The notes under the pieces: model-generated | The model's input: the letters and a program-made list of their open reading frames with translations, nothing else | Told to the model about the DNA's origin: nothing | Databases searched by the model: none | Origin: an uncultured Butyricicoccus sp. | Lineage (GTDB): Bacteria > Bacillota > Clostridia > Oscillospirales > Butyricicoccaceae | DNA length: 64,000 nt | Direction of reading: 5' to 3' | Assembly: GCA_934532985.1 (NCBI GenBank) | Contig: CAKTAV010000001.1 | Location: forward strand, 248,001-312,000 | Made by a program: the position numbers and the translations under genes | Shown here: positions 52,471 to 61,700 of the stretch, piece by piece | Numbering within the stretch: position 1 is the stretch's first letter | How the letters are laid out: each line of letters starts with the position of its first letter

Positions 52471-53871
52471 TTACCAGTAACAGATAACCGGCATACCCTG
52501 CTCGACTAAGCCGTACAGAGCCTTTGCCTTTTCAAACGGCATGTTAACACAGCCATGCGAGCCGTTGGACAGATACAAGCTGCCGCCGAACGCGCCGCGC
52601 CATGTTGCGTCATGGAAGCCGATGTTTCCGTTAAACGGCATCCAGTAGTAAGTAAAGACGTCGTAATCCGCGCCAACCATGCGGTGGTTCGTCGTCTTGT
52701 ACGTCAGGCTGTAGATACCGCCCGGCGTGTTGTGTCCGGTGTTCGGGTTGCCGGAGACAAAGACACTGGACAGCAGAACCTCACCGTTCTTGATGAAGTA
52801 CAGCGTCTGTGCGCCCAGATTGACTTCGACATAGGTCTTGCCGTAATCGCGCTTGCCGTGCGATGCGGCCTCCTGAAGCCAAACGGCGTGGATGGTCTTG
52901 GACTTAAACTTGTTCAGCGCCTTGACCAGCTTTTCCTTCGTGCCGTTCTGGTTCATCCACCAGCCATAGTCGCCGTTTTCAATCGTAATCGTCGAACCGC
53001 CATAGGTCTTGAACTTGTGCGGCTTATAAATCGTATTGTACTTGGACGCCAGCTTGGATATATAGTCCGAAATCTTTTCGTCGTCCAGCGATACCGTGAC
53101 ATTCTTCATGTCAACCTTCAGCCAGTCGTGAATCAGATCGCCATCAACAATCTCACGCTTTTTCTTGCTGAACTTGATCTTCACGCGGGTGTTGATGTAC
53201 TGGTTCATCTTGTCTACGACTTCTGCCAGCTTCTCGTTGTCCGAGCGAACCTTCGGCTCGCGGTAGCAGCCGTCCTTGTCCAGATCAACCGTCGTCTCCA
53301 TCTGTGCAACCGCCTCACGTACCGTGCGCTTGGTCTTTTTGACACGCAGCTGATTGCCCTCTACCTCCGGAACAACTGTGTATTCCTGACCGCTTTCGTA
53401 ATCCGAAACACGGGCATTCTCCGGCTTGACAATATCGTCACCCTTAACGGCATTCAGCTCATCCACCTGTGCCTTCAGCTTATCCTTACTGAATTCGACA
53501 TTCGTTGCCATATCAATGTTCGTCGGGGCAAACAGATTGACAAACCACAGCGTGCTGTTGCGCTCTGCCATCGCCTTGTCCAGCGAATCATCAAAGATCA
53601 TTTTCAGATCAATGCTGTCACCGGAAATGGTTTCGGTCTTGTCGTTGCGCTCCTTGAGCGTCAGTTCATAATTTGCGACGTCTTCCTTGAGCAGCTCCTT
53701 GGTCTCTTCTACCGTCTTGCCGCCGCACTCAAAGCCATTGACTGTCGTGCGCGGAAGGAATCGCTGCGAGTAATAAAACATACCCGCCAGATACGCAATT
53801 ACAATAACAGCTACTACCGCTACGGCAACCAGTATCTTTACCTTCTTTGATTTTAACGTTTCCGTATTCAC
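52471..53871 (-). CDS. L,D-transpeptidase (YkuD) with peptidoglycan-binding-like domains
   Basis: 466 residues. One N-terminal membrane helix (about residues 12-34), then two putative peptidoglycan-binding (PG_binding_4-like) repeats that include GGKTVEETKELLK, and a C-terminal YkuD domain from about residue 345 (VEVNLGAQTLYFIKNGEVL). The catalytic motif is HDATWRGAFG...SHGCVNMP with its Cys. Such enzymes make 3-3 peptidoglycan cross-links or attach proteins to the wall. Single gene; 53872-54132 upstream shows no feature of note. Confidence 0.93.
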   Translation of the reverse strand: MNTETLKSKKVKILVAVAVVAVIVIAYLAGMFYYSQRFLPRTTVNGFECGGKTVEETKELLKEDVANYELTLKERNDKTETISGDSIDLKMIFDDSLDKAMAERNSTLWFVNLFAPTNIDMATNVEFSKDKLKAQVDELNAVKGDDIVKPENARVSDYESGQEYTVVPEVEGNQLRVKKTKRTVREAVAQMETTVDLDKDGCYREPKVRSDNEKLAEVVDKMNQYINTRVKIKFSKKKREIVDGDLIHDWLKVDMKNVTVSLDDEKISDYISKLASKYNTIYKPHKFKTYGGSTITIENGDYGWWMNQNGTKEKLVKALNKFKSKTIHAVWLQEAASHGKRDYGKTYVEVNLGAQTLYFIKNGEVLLSSVFVSGNPNTGHNTPGGIYSLTYKTTNHRMVGADYDVFTYYWMPFNGNIGFHDATWRGAFGGSLYLSNGSHGCVNMPFEKAKALYGLVEQGMPVICYW

Positions 53872-54132
53872 TTTCTGCTCCTGTTCCTGCGCGAACCGGG
53901 GAAGTTGTTCGTGCGTATTTTCCTCTCAATCGAAACAGACGCTCCATGATTGACAAGCATACCTGACCCGCAGCGGGGGAACTGCGGCTGTATTTTTGTC
54001 AAAGCACCGAGTTTCTGTCGATTTTCTTTTCTATTATATCCATTTTGACACACGGAATCAAGCATCCGCATTAAGAAAGCATGGTTTTTGTAAAATTTTT
54101 TGAAATAGGAGATAGCTGTCCCTTTCCAGCCA

Positions 54133-55647
54133 TTATTTTCTTGTTTTTCCTGTCTTAATGGTCGACCACGCCGACGCATTTCGCATGCCGTCCGCCATAG
54201 TTTTATAGGTTCGCACGCGGACATAATACGTTTTCTGTCGTTTCAGTCCTTTGATGGTTTGGTACATCCGACCATGCACCGTAATCGTGCGGCGGGATGC
54301 CTTGGAAAACGACGCCGAGCGGCTGTACTGTATCTGATATCCGCTGGTCTGCTCTGCCTGCTTTTTCCATGTTATTTTGAGACCGCGCGACTTTCCCTGA
54401 ACCGCCGTAATCCGCGTCGCCTTTGGACGGATGCGGAAGGATGTCTTCATCTGTCCCGTGTACTTTTCGCCGCAGAAGGTAATACAAACCGTGTAATTTC
54501 CCACCCGTTTCCGCTTTTCCGGATACAAAACCGTATATTCCGATGCCGGAATGCGATCTCCCCGACGGTCGGTAATCGTAAGTGCCGGCGTTCGCTGTGC
54601 GCCGCTATAGGTATACAGCGCATGCGACAGTGTAACTGTTTTGGGATACGCAATCACTTCCCGCTTCGCTTCTTGCCCGCACACCGTGCACCGCTCAATA
54701 TGTACGCCGTCCCGATTCGGCTGTGCCGCGGTCAGCTCAGTCACACAATCGTGTCCTCTTGCCGGAATACGCTCGGACGGTTTCAGCACGGTATTGCAAA
54801 CGGAGCAGATCGTCTCTCCGGTTTCGCCGCCCGCCGTGCAGGTTGCCGGCCGGGCGTCCTTTATTTCTGACGTGTGTCCTGTCGCCGGAATCACCGACGG
54901 CCCTTGCAGTGTTTCTCCGCAAACCGAGCAAATGGTACTCGAACTGCGTCCGTCCTCCGTACAGGTCGCCGGAACTTCCACGATGATCTTCTCCGTATGT
55001 CCATTTGCCGCAATCGCTTCGGTATACGATGCGCCGCACCGCGAGCAACTGTAGGTTCTCTCGCCCGTTTCCGTGCACGTTGGCTGCTTTGTCACCTGTG
55101 CTGTATAGTGGTGCTCGGTGCATGGCGCTTCGCCGAGCGAAGAAAATTTCCGATTATATCGCTCGGCATACTGCTGCGCGGTTGAGGGAGCATATCCGAC
55201 GATCTCCGCCGTGTCACTAATCGTTCCCTCCGCGTCATAAATCGAGCAGGTCGCATGGTGAATCGTAATGCGCTCCAAGCTGGTGCAATTGTAAAACGCC
55301 GCCGCCTGAATTGTCGCCGTCTGTGCCGGAAGCGAAACTTCTTTCAATGCGGTACAGCTGTGGAAGGCATATACCCCAATGCTCGTGACGCTTTCTGGAA
55401 TTGTCACATGGGTTATCGTGCTATTTTTCTCAAACGCCTGCTTGCCAATTGCGACCACCGGCTTGTCCTCTATCTCCTCCGGAATTGTCACCTCGGTGTC
55501 CGCGCCGGAATAACCGGTAATCGTCACGCCGTCCTCCGCCGTTTCATACGAAAACTCCCCAAAATCCGCCGCATAGCTGCCAAACGGCAGGCAAAACAGA
55601 ACCAATACCATCGACAAAATGAGCGGCATCCACCAACGATGCAGCAT
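54133..55647 (-). CDS. Secreted BspA-type leucine-rich protein with Cys-rich repeats and fibronectin-III-like domain
   Basis: 504 residues. A signal peptide (LILSMVLVLFCLPFGSYA) is followed by BspA-type leucine-rich repeats (IGKQAFEKNSTITHVTIPE, IGVYAFHSCTALKEVSLPA), then four repeats of about 40 residues with CxxC pairs and GH endings (CTETGERTYSCSRCG, CTEDGRSSSTICSVCG, CTAGGETGETICSVCN, ERCTVCG), then an Ig-like stretch and a C-terminal fibronectin-III-like module (LKITWKKQAEQTSGYQIQYS). No sortase motif is seen. Surface or extracellular, possibly adhesive. Signal sequence and LRR calls are firm; the role is not known. Confidence 0.82.
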   Translation of the reverse strand: MLHRWWMPLILSMVLVLFCLPFGSYAADFGEFSYETAEDGVTITGYSGADTEVTIPEEIEDKPVVAIGKQAFEKNSTITHVTIPESVTSIGVYAFHSCTALKEVSLPAQTATIQAAAFYNCTSLERITIHHATCSIYDAEGTISDTAEIVGYAPSTAQQYAERYNRKFSSLGEAPCTEHHYTAQVTKQPTCTETGERTYSCSRCGASYTEAIAANGHTEKIIVEVPATCTEDGRSSSTICSVCGETLQGPSVIPATGHTSEIKDARPATCTAGGETGETICSVCNTVLKPSERIPARGHDCVTELTAAQPNRDGVHIERCTVCGQEAKREVIAYPKTVTLSHALYTYSGAQRTPALTITDRRGDRIPASEYTVLYPEKRKRVGNYTVCITFCGEKYTGQMKTSFRIRPKATRITAVQGKSRGLKITWKKQAEQTSGYQIQYSRSASFSKASRRTITVHGRMYQTIKGLKRQKTYYVRVRTYKTMADGMRNASAWSTIKTGKTRK

Positions 55648-55886
55648 AAAACTCCTCCTTTATCCCCAAATCATATCCCAAAATGTTACATATTGTACTG
55701 ATCAGAGTGTACCATTTTTTGTCGATTGTTGCAAGGTGTTTCCGCAATAATATCAAAGGAATCCTCCTGCTGCGTATCGTCTTGCTTCTTTACATATTGT
55801 TTCCATACCGTTATACTTTGTAATATAATCATCCTCGCGAAAAAAACAACGGCTATTATGAAATCATTTTCAGGAGGACTTATCAT

Positions 55887-56846
55887 ATGTCAGACACACA
55901 AAACACGTCGTTTTCTCTATCGACTGTCATTCATTCTGCCATCCAAATCCCCGGCGTCAAAGTAAATCGCGATGCTTTTTTACGCGAAATATTCAAAAAC
56001 GTTTCATCTGATCGCCTGCAACAAATCGTGCAGGAAGGTCCGATTCATGCAGGCTGTTCCCATGCTGAATTAAAGAAAAAGGCACAGCGTTTGATTAAAG
56101 AACGCACTTTGTTCTCCAGCGGCGCTTCTTTCGTTTCCGGTCTCCCCGGCGGTTTCGCCATGGCTGCCGCTATCCCGGCCGATGTGCTTCAATTCTATGG
56201 TGTCGCCCTACGTCTGGCGCAAGAATTAGCATACTTATACGGAGAACAGGATCTTTGGAGTGGCGATATACTCGATGAAGAAAAAATCACCAATCAATTG
56301 ATTCTGTACTGCGGTGTCATGCTCGGTGCAACCGGTGCCGCTCAAACCGTCCGTATACTCTCATCTTCTCTCGCCAAGCAGGCGTTAAAAAAGATTCCTC
56401 AGCAAGCTCTCACCAAAACGATTTATTATCCTATCATCAAGTCCATTGCCAAAGCCTTTGGTGCAAAAATGACCAAGGAAATTTTTGCAAAGGGCGTATC
56501 GAAGGCTGTTCCGCTTATCGGCGGTGTCGTGTCCGGCGGTATTACATTCGCAACCATGCGCCCAATGGGACAGCGCTTAGCTGACACACTGGACAAAGCA
56601 CAATTCTCTTATTCCGAAACAGATTTTCAGCAGGACTGGCAGGAGGTCAATACCGTTGCCGAGGCAGAACTTGCAGAAGAAGCAGCGCAATCCGATTCTT
56701 CTGCACCGCACGAAACGCCCATCTCTGCTAACTCAGCGACATCTCCACTGGATAAAATCCAGCAAGCAATGCAAATGCTTCAAGATGGAATTATTACAGA
56801 GGAGGAATTCTCTAAAATCAAAGAGAAACTCATCGCCGAAATGTAA
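55887..56846 (+). CDS. EcsC-like membrane-associated protein with C-terminal SHOCT domain
   Basis: 319 residues. The central part has an EcsC-family-like hydrophobic block (SGLPGGFAMAAAIPADVLQFYGVAL, shown in part as GGFAMAAAIPADVLQFYG) and further hydrophobic helices around VPLIGGVVSGGITFATM. A Ser/Glu-rich linker leads to a SHOCT module (LDKIQQAMQMLQDGIITEEE, then FSKIKEKLI). EcsC proteins are poorly understood; SHOCT domains are short oligomerisation modules. ATG follows AGGAGG. Single gene with terminator. Confidence 0.72.
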   Translation: MSDTQNTSFSLSTVIHSAIQIPGVKVNRDAFLREIFKNVSSDRLQQIVQEGPIHAGCSHAELKKKAQRLIKERTLFSSGASFVSGLPGGFAMAAAIPADVLQFYGVALRLAQELAYLYGEQDLWSGDILDEEKITNQLILYCGVMLGATGAAQTVRILSSSLAKQALKKIPQQALTKTIYYPIIKSIAKAFGAKMTKEIFAKGVSKAVPLIGGVVSGGITFATMRPMGQRLADTLDKAQFSYSETDFQQDWQEVNTVAEAELAEEAAQSDSSAPHETPISANSATSPLDKIQQAMQMLQDGIITEEEFSKIKEKLIAEM

Positions 56847-56863
56847 CGTTGATACACAAAACC

Positions 56864-56901
56864 AGCCGCCGACGCCGGTCCTTCGACCCGCATCGGCGGC
56901 T
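56864..56901 (+). terminator. Terminator after the EcsC-like gene
   Basis: Arms AGCCGCCGA/TCGGCGGCT between convergent genes. The T-run is weak. Confidence 0.6.
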
Positions 56902-56934
56902 GTTCCACTACTACTTCTTAAATAATATACGAGA

Positions 56935-57933
56935 TTACAGACCCTGTACGTCCTCCGCCTGTCCGCTCTTCTGCGACAGCATCAGCGCATCCGCAACGGC
57001 ACACGCGGCATAGCCGTCCTGTGTGCCCGGTCCCGGCTGGCTTTCCAGTCCGCGCAGGTAGTTGATCCAGTGCTGAATCTCCGCCTGATACGCACCCGGG
57101 AAGCGTTCGGACCAATCGTCCATAATCTTCACCGCGCACTGCAAGCGGGAGCGGACAATCGGCGCCGCGGGGTCTGGCAGACGAATCGTGCCCTTTTCGC
57201 ACACGATTTCGCACTGAATTTCGTAGCCATAATAGCTGTTTGCCGACGATTCCACGTCAATGAGCACGCCGCTCTCCGACCACATTAGCACGAGCTGCGG
57301 GTCATGCAGCCCTTCCTCTGCAAAGCAGGTCGAGCGGGAGAAATGTACCTGTCCGCGCACAATCTCTTCGTCCAGCAGCCAACGGAACACGTCGATCTCA
57401 TGAATGACAATGTTCGTGATATGCATCGGATCGCGGAATCCCTTGGCGATGCGCGGCGTGCGGCTGATGCAGTGCGCCATAATCGGCTTGCCCAGCGCGC
57501 CGGACTTCAAAATTTCCTTGATCTTTTTATAATCGGCGTCAAAGCGGCGCATAAAGCCCACCTGCACCAGATTTTCACCCGCCTTCTGCTCGGCTTCCAC
57601 CACGGCCTTGCAGTCTTCGATTGTCGTCGCCAGCGGCTTTTCACAGAATACCGGCTTGTGCGCCGCAATGCACTTCTGCGTCAGATCGGCATGGACGCCG
57701 TCCCACGCCGTAATCATCACCGCATCCACCTCCGGCGAGGCAATCAGCGCTTCCGCCGACTCCATCACCTTGGCGCCGTACTTTTCTGCCAGCTCGGCAC
57801 AGCGCTCCTGATTCAAATCATACAGCGCCGCAATGCGCACGCCCTCAATCACGCTTGCCATTCGCTTCAAATGATCCTGTCCGATAAATCCGCCTGCACC
57901 GATTACGCCAACCGCAATAACATCCTTTTTCAT
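56935..57933 (-). CDS. Gfo/Idh/MocA-family dehydrogenase, inositol 2-dehydrogenase-like
   Basis: 332 residues. N-terminal Rossmann fold with VGVIGAGGFIGQDHL, the catalytic EKP motif in VFCEKPLATT, QVGFMRRFDADY and the catalytic His in NIVIHEIDVFRWLL. The sequence fits IolG-type inositol dehydrogenases; with iolE at 10 kb this hints at inositol use, but other polyol or sugar substrates are possible. Divergent from the AraC regulator, which probably controls it. Confidence 0.82.
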   Translation of the reverse strand: MKKDVIAVGVIGAGGFIGQDHLKRMASVIEGVRIAALYDLNQERCAELAEKYGAKVMESAEALIASPEVDAVMITAWDGVHADLTQKCIAAHKPVFCEKPLATTIEDCKAVVEAEQKAGENLVQVGFMRRFDADYKKIKEILKSGALGKPIMAHCISRTPRIAKGFRDPMHITNIVIHEIDVFRWLLDEEIVRGQVHFSRSTCFAEEGLHDPQLVLMWSESGVLIDVESSANSYYGYEIQCEIVCEKGTIRLPDPAAPIVRSRLQCAVKIMDDWSERFPGAYQAEIQHWINYLRGLESQPGPGTQDGYAACAVADALMLSQKSGQAEDVQGL

Positions 57934-58129
57934 TCCAAAACCTCCCTCAACGCACAGTTTCGTTCTCTTTTTGTATCACCAGTATAAAAAAGCGGCGCAC
58001 AAAATAACGGCAAAAATCTCGCAAAAAACAACGCATTTCACGCATCCCTTGCATTTCCTCCATGGCTCTCTTTCTTCTGCTGTGGTACAATAGATGCAGA
58101 GACAACACGTTGGAAAGGAGCGGAAGCGA

Positions 58130-58969
58130 ATGGAGCTGCCCTATGAAAAAGGCGTTGCGCGGCACTCGGAACTCTACGATGCCACGCCGTCCTCCCGCGC
58201 GCGGGAGCTGCTGCACTATTTACAGCGAACAGGTCACTTCTATTGCGATACACATTATATTGTCGAGCGAGAACACTTGGAGAGCTATCTGCTCTTCTAC
58301 GTCATTTCCGGCACAATGGAGGTGACCAGTGAGGGCGAAACCGTCCAAATCGGACCGGAGGAGTGCGGGTTTTTCAGCTGCTACACCCCGCATTGCTATC
58401 GCGCGGTCGAGCCGCTGGAATACATCTGGGTGCATTTTGACGGAGCGAACACCGGCGATTTCTGCCGCGCCATTCGGCGGGAGCACGGCGCGGTCATCCG
58501 CACGAACCATCCGCAGCGCATTGCCTCACAGATCCGGCAGATTTTGCAGCAGATGCGTGAAATCGGCCAGCTGGACGAGGTCACGACCTCCCGCCGGCTG
58601 AATGATCTGATGTGCAGTCTGCTCTATGTCAACAGCCCGCACGAGGTGGACGATCCGCAGATTGCCGCCATGCAGCGCTATCTGCTGGAGCATCTGGCGG
58701 ACGATTTATCCGCCGCCGGTCTGGCGCGGGAATTTCATCTGAGCGAATCCCAGCTCAACCGACAGTTTAAAGCGCACACCGGACAGGCGCCGCACGAGTA
58801 TTTGATGAATCTGCGTGTCAACCGCGCCAAAACACTGCTCAAGGAAACCCGTCTTTCGGTCTCGGAAATCGCCGCTGAGGTCGGCTATTCCTACGATTCC
58901 AGCTTTGCCGCCGCCTTTCACAGCCGCGTCGGCATGTCCCCGCGGCAATTTCGCAAAATGCCGATCTGA
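58130..58969 (+). CDS. AraC-family transcriptional regulator
   Basis: 279 residues from ATG 58130, nine bases after AAGGAG. The N-terminal cupin-like sensor domain (SYLLFYVISGTMEVTSEG, CYTPHCYRAVEP) is typical of sugar-responsive members; the C-terminal double helix-turn-helix has SAAGLAREFHLSESQLNRQF and SVSEIAAEVGYSYDSSFAAA followed by GMSPRQFRK. It sits between a divergent dehydrogenase gene and a downstream one, so it probably activates one or both in response to their substrate. Confidence 0.92.
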   Translation: MELPYEKGVARHSELYDATPSSRARELLHYLQRTGHFYCDTHYIVEREHLESYLLFYVISGTMEVTSEGETVQIGPEECGFFSCYTPHCYRAVEPLEYIWVHFDGANTGDFCRAIRREHGAVIRTNHPQRIASQIRQILQQMREIGQLDEVTTSRRLNDLMCSLLYVNSPHEVDDPQIAAMQRYLLEHLADDLSAAGLAREFHLSESQLNRQFKAHTGQAPHEYLMNLRVNRAKTLLKETRLSVSEIAAEVGYSYDSSFAAAFHSRVGMSPRQFRKMPI

Positions 58970-59083
58970 CAGAACGGCAGAGATGCCATACTTTGTGCGT
59001 GATTTTCTCTGGTTTTTCCCTCTCCTGTTTTCTACAATAAGAGCACAAACAAACGGAACCACTGATATGGGAGGAGATGTCGT

Positions 59084-60229
59084 ATGAAATTACTTTCGTA
59101 TGGTATGGTCGGCGGCGGCCCGGGCGCGTTTATCGGTGCTGCTCATCGCCGCGGCGCACAGATGGATGGACTCGCACAGCTCTGTTCGGGTTGTTTTTCC
59201 CGTCACGCAGACAAAAATCAGCAGGCAGGCGACGAGCTGCGCATTCCGGCAGATCGTCTATACACCAACTATGAACAGATGGCAGAGGCGGAGAGCCAGC
59301 GTCCGGACGGCATTGATTTCGTCATCATTGTCACGCCAAACAAGACACATTTTCCGATTGCCAAGTGCTTTTTGGAGCACGGCATTCATGTCTCCTGCGA
59401 CAAGCCGGTCGCGATGTCGGTGGAAGAAGCAGCGGAGCTGCGCCGCATCGCCAAGGAACGCGGTCTGCACTTCGGCGTCAGCTATACCTATGTGAACTAT
59501 CCGCTCGTACACCAGATGCGCACCATGATTGACAAGGGAGAAATCGGCAACATTCTCACCGTTATGGTTGAGTTCCCGCAGGATTGGGTCATCAACGGTC
59601 TGGACGCCGGAGACGATGTGCGCCATGCATGGCGCTTTGATCCGGAGCAGGCCGGAGACGCCGCCTGCACCGCCGACATCGGCACGCATCTGACCTGTCT
59701 GCTTCACGCCGCAACCGGCCTAAACATTCAGCAGGTGCTGGCGAATCTCTGCCGCATTCCGGCGGACATGCCGCTGGACACCAACACGCAGGTTCTTCTG
59801 CGCCTGAGCGGCGGCATTCCGGGTATGCTGTGGGCGTCGCAGGTTGCCATCGGCCACGAATGCACGGTATCCATCCGCGTCTACGGCGACAAGGGCTCAC
59901 TGGAATGGAATCACGACAATCCGACCCGCCTGAAGTTCAACCGTGCCAACAGCCCGGAGGTCTATCTGACCAACGGACGCAGCTTTTTGGAGCCGAACGC
60001 ACTGGATATGTCCCGCATCGCCGCCGGACATCCGGAGGGCATTTTTGAAGCCTTCGGCAACTACTATCGTGCCTTCTGCCGCGAGGTGCTGCGCATTCAG
60101 GGCGAGACACTGGAGCCATCCCTGCCGCACCCGACGATTGACGACGGCATCGCCAGCATGTGCTTTGTCAATGCCTGTGTGGAAAGCAACCGCAGGGGCA
60201 ACGTCTGGGTTGACGTCGAAAAGCAATAA
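59084..60229 (+). CDS. Gfo/Idh/MocA-family oxidoreductase
   Basis: 381 residues. Rossmann fold with YGMVGGGPGAFIGAAHRRG, catalytic Lys in CDKPVAMSVEE (DKP in place of the usual EKP), and CTADIGTHLTCLLH with the conserved His. The long C-terminal domain matches members that act on sugars or cyclitols. It follows the AraC gene on the same strand by about 115 bases and is probably part of its regulon. The substrate is not predictable. Confidence 0.85.
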   Translation: MKLLSYGMVGGGPGAFIGAAHRRGAQMDGLAQLCSGCFSRHADKNQQAGDELRIPADRLYTNYEQMAEAESQRPDGIDFVIIVTPNKTHFPIAKCFLEHGIHVSCDKPVAMSVEEAAELRRIAKERGLHFGVSYTYVNYPLVHQMRTMIDKGEIGNILTVMVEFPQDWVINGLDAGDDVRHAWRFDPEQAGDAACTADIGTHLTCLLHAATGLNIQQVLANLCRIPADMPLDTNTQVLLRLSGGIPGMLWASQVAIGHECTVSIRVYGDKGSLEWNHDNPTRLKFNRANSPEVYLTNGRSFLEPNALDMSRIAAGHPEGIFEAFGNYYRAFCREVLRIQGETLEPSLPHPTIDDGIASMCFVNACVESNRRGNVWVDVEKQ

Positions 60230-60249
60230 TCTCTACAGCAGAAAAAATC

Positions 60250-60279
60250 CGAGGCCTGCGGCAGCTGCCGCAGGCCTCG
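60250..60279. terminator. Bidirectional terminator
   Basis: Perfect arms CGAGGCCTGCGGCAG/CTGCCGCAGGCCTCG between convergent genes; T-runs are short. Confidence 0.75.
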
Positions 60280-60312
60280 TTCGTACTACACGAAGCGATC
60301 GAATCTTGTCGA

Positions 60313-61488
60313 TCAGAAGGTAATGTCTGTGCCGTAATAGCAGCAGGTCAGAACCTTTTTCATGCTCTCAAATTCCGTTTCGCGCGGGTTAAACAGCGTG
60401 CATGGATCACCGCAGGCGGCCTCCGCCAGCTTATCCACAGTGTCCAAAAACAGCCCCTCGTCCACACCAGCGTCCTTATAGGACAGCGGAATGTCCAGCG
60501 CCGTGTTCAGGTCCTTAATGCCCTGTACCAGCGCATTGATGAGCTGCTTGTTCGTTGCGCCGGAGAAGCCGAGCGCCTTGGCGATGTCCGCCACGCGTTC
60601 CGGCACGGCGACGCTGTTGTATTCCACCACATACGGCAGCATGATCGCATTGCAGCGTCCGTGCGTAACGCCGTAGGTCACACCGACCTTATGCGCCAGC
60701 GAATGCACAATACCGAGCAGGGCGTTGGAGAACGACATACCTGCCAGATCCTGTCCCACATGCACCTGGCGCTTGGCCTCCGCACTGCCGTGGTAGGAAT
60801 CCACCAGACTTTCAAACACCATCTGTGCGCTCTTAATCGCCAAACAGTCGGTCAGATCGGTGTGCGCCGTCGCCACATACGCCTCAATCGAATGCGTCAG
60901 CGAGTCTATACCGGAGTCCGCCGTGAGCACCGGCGGCATGGACTGCGGAATTTCCGTATCCACAATCGCGATATCCGGCGTGATTTCAAAGTCAGCAATC
61001 GGGTACTTGATGCCGCTCTCGTCCTCCGTGATGACCGAGAACGAGGTGACCTCCGTGCCCGTGCCGGACGTCGTGCCGACTGCCACAAAAATTGCCTTTT
61101 TCCGCAGCTTCGGCAGGCTGTACGGCGGCTTTACATCGTCAAATTTCAGCTCCGGATTCTCATAGAAAATCCACATCGCCTTCGCCGCGTCCACCGGAGA
61201 GCCGCCGCCGAGGGCGACAATCACATCCGGCTGATACTCCCGCATGACCTGTGCGCCGCGGTATACCGTGGAAATGCGCGGGTTGCTGTCGACTTTGTCA
61301 AACACCTGCACCTCCATGCCGTCTTCTTCCAGAATTTCGGTCAGCTTTTCCAGACTGCCGTTGTCACGCATAAACTGCGTGCCGGTGACGATGATCGCCT
61401 TCTTGTGTCCCTGCCCCTTCAGAACCTTCAGCTCCTCCATGGCGTTTGGGCCATAGTAAACGTCTCTCGGTATGGTAAATCGTGCCAT
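60313..61488 (-). CDS. Iron-containing (type III) alcohol dehydrogenase
   Basis: 391 residues, usual length. NAD-binding ALGGGSPVDAAKAMW, GTTSGTGTEVT, and the metal ligands in DSLTHSIEAYV, NALLGIVHSLAHKVG and GVTHGRCNAIMLPYV. It reduces aldehydes or oxidises primary alcohols or diols in fermentation; beside an amine/amino-acid oxidase locus it may reduce the aldehyde formed. ATG follows AAGGAGGAGA. Same strand as the ornithine-cyclodeaminase-like gene upstream. Confidence 0.93.
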   Translation of the reverse strand: MARFTIPRDVYYGPNAMEELKVLKGQGHKKAIIVTGTQFMRDNGSLEKLTEILEEDGMEVQVFDKVDSNPRISTVYRGAQVMREYQPDVIVALGGGSPVDAAKAMWIFYENPELKFDDVKPPYSLPKLRKKAIFVAVGTTSGTGTEVTSFSVITEDESGIKYPIADFEITPDIAIVDTEIPQSMPPVLTADSGIDSLTHSIEAYVATAHTDLTDCLAIKSAQMVFESLVDSYHGSAEAKRQVHVGQDLAGMSFSNALLGIVHSLAHKVGVTYGVTHGRCNAIMLPYVVEYNSVAVPERVADIAKALGFSGATNKQLINALVQGIKDLNTALDIPLSYKDAGVDEGLFLDTVDKLAEAACGDPCTLFNPRETEFESMKKVLTCCYYGTDITF

Positions 61489-61578
61489 TGGAATCTCCTC
61501 CTTATCCTACGGATACTCTTGTTGTATTTCTCTTTTCCTTTTATCCGAACGAACTGCTCCGTGCGGACATATTCCGCA

Positions 61579-61654
61579 GGAGCCGACGTGCCAAGTAGTT
61601 GGAGGCGTGAAATCACAGCATGATTTTCTATTTCACGGTTTGTACGCCGGCTCC
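61579..61654. promoter_or_regulatory. Large imperfect inverted repeat upstream of the alcohol dehydrogenase
   Basis: GGAGCCG (61579-61585) pairs with CGGCTCC (61648-61654), with further pairing CGTGAAAT/ATTTCACG nearer the centre. It may be an mRNA structure between the two genes or part of a regulatory site. Confidence 0.4.
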
Positions 61655-61700
61655 CACGGATCTGCCCTATCTTTGAGTAAAAACGGTTTGGCAAATGAAA

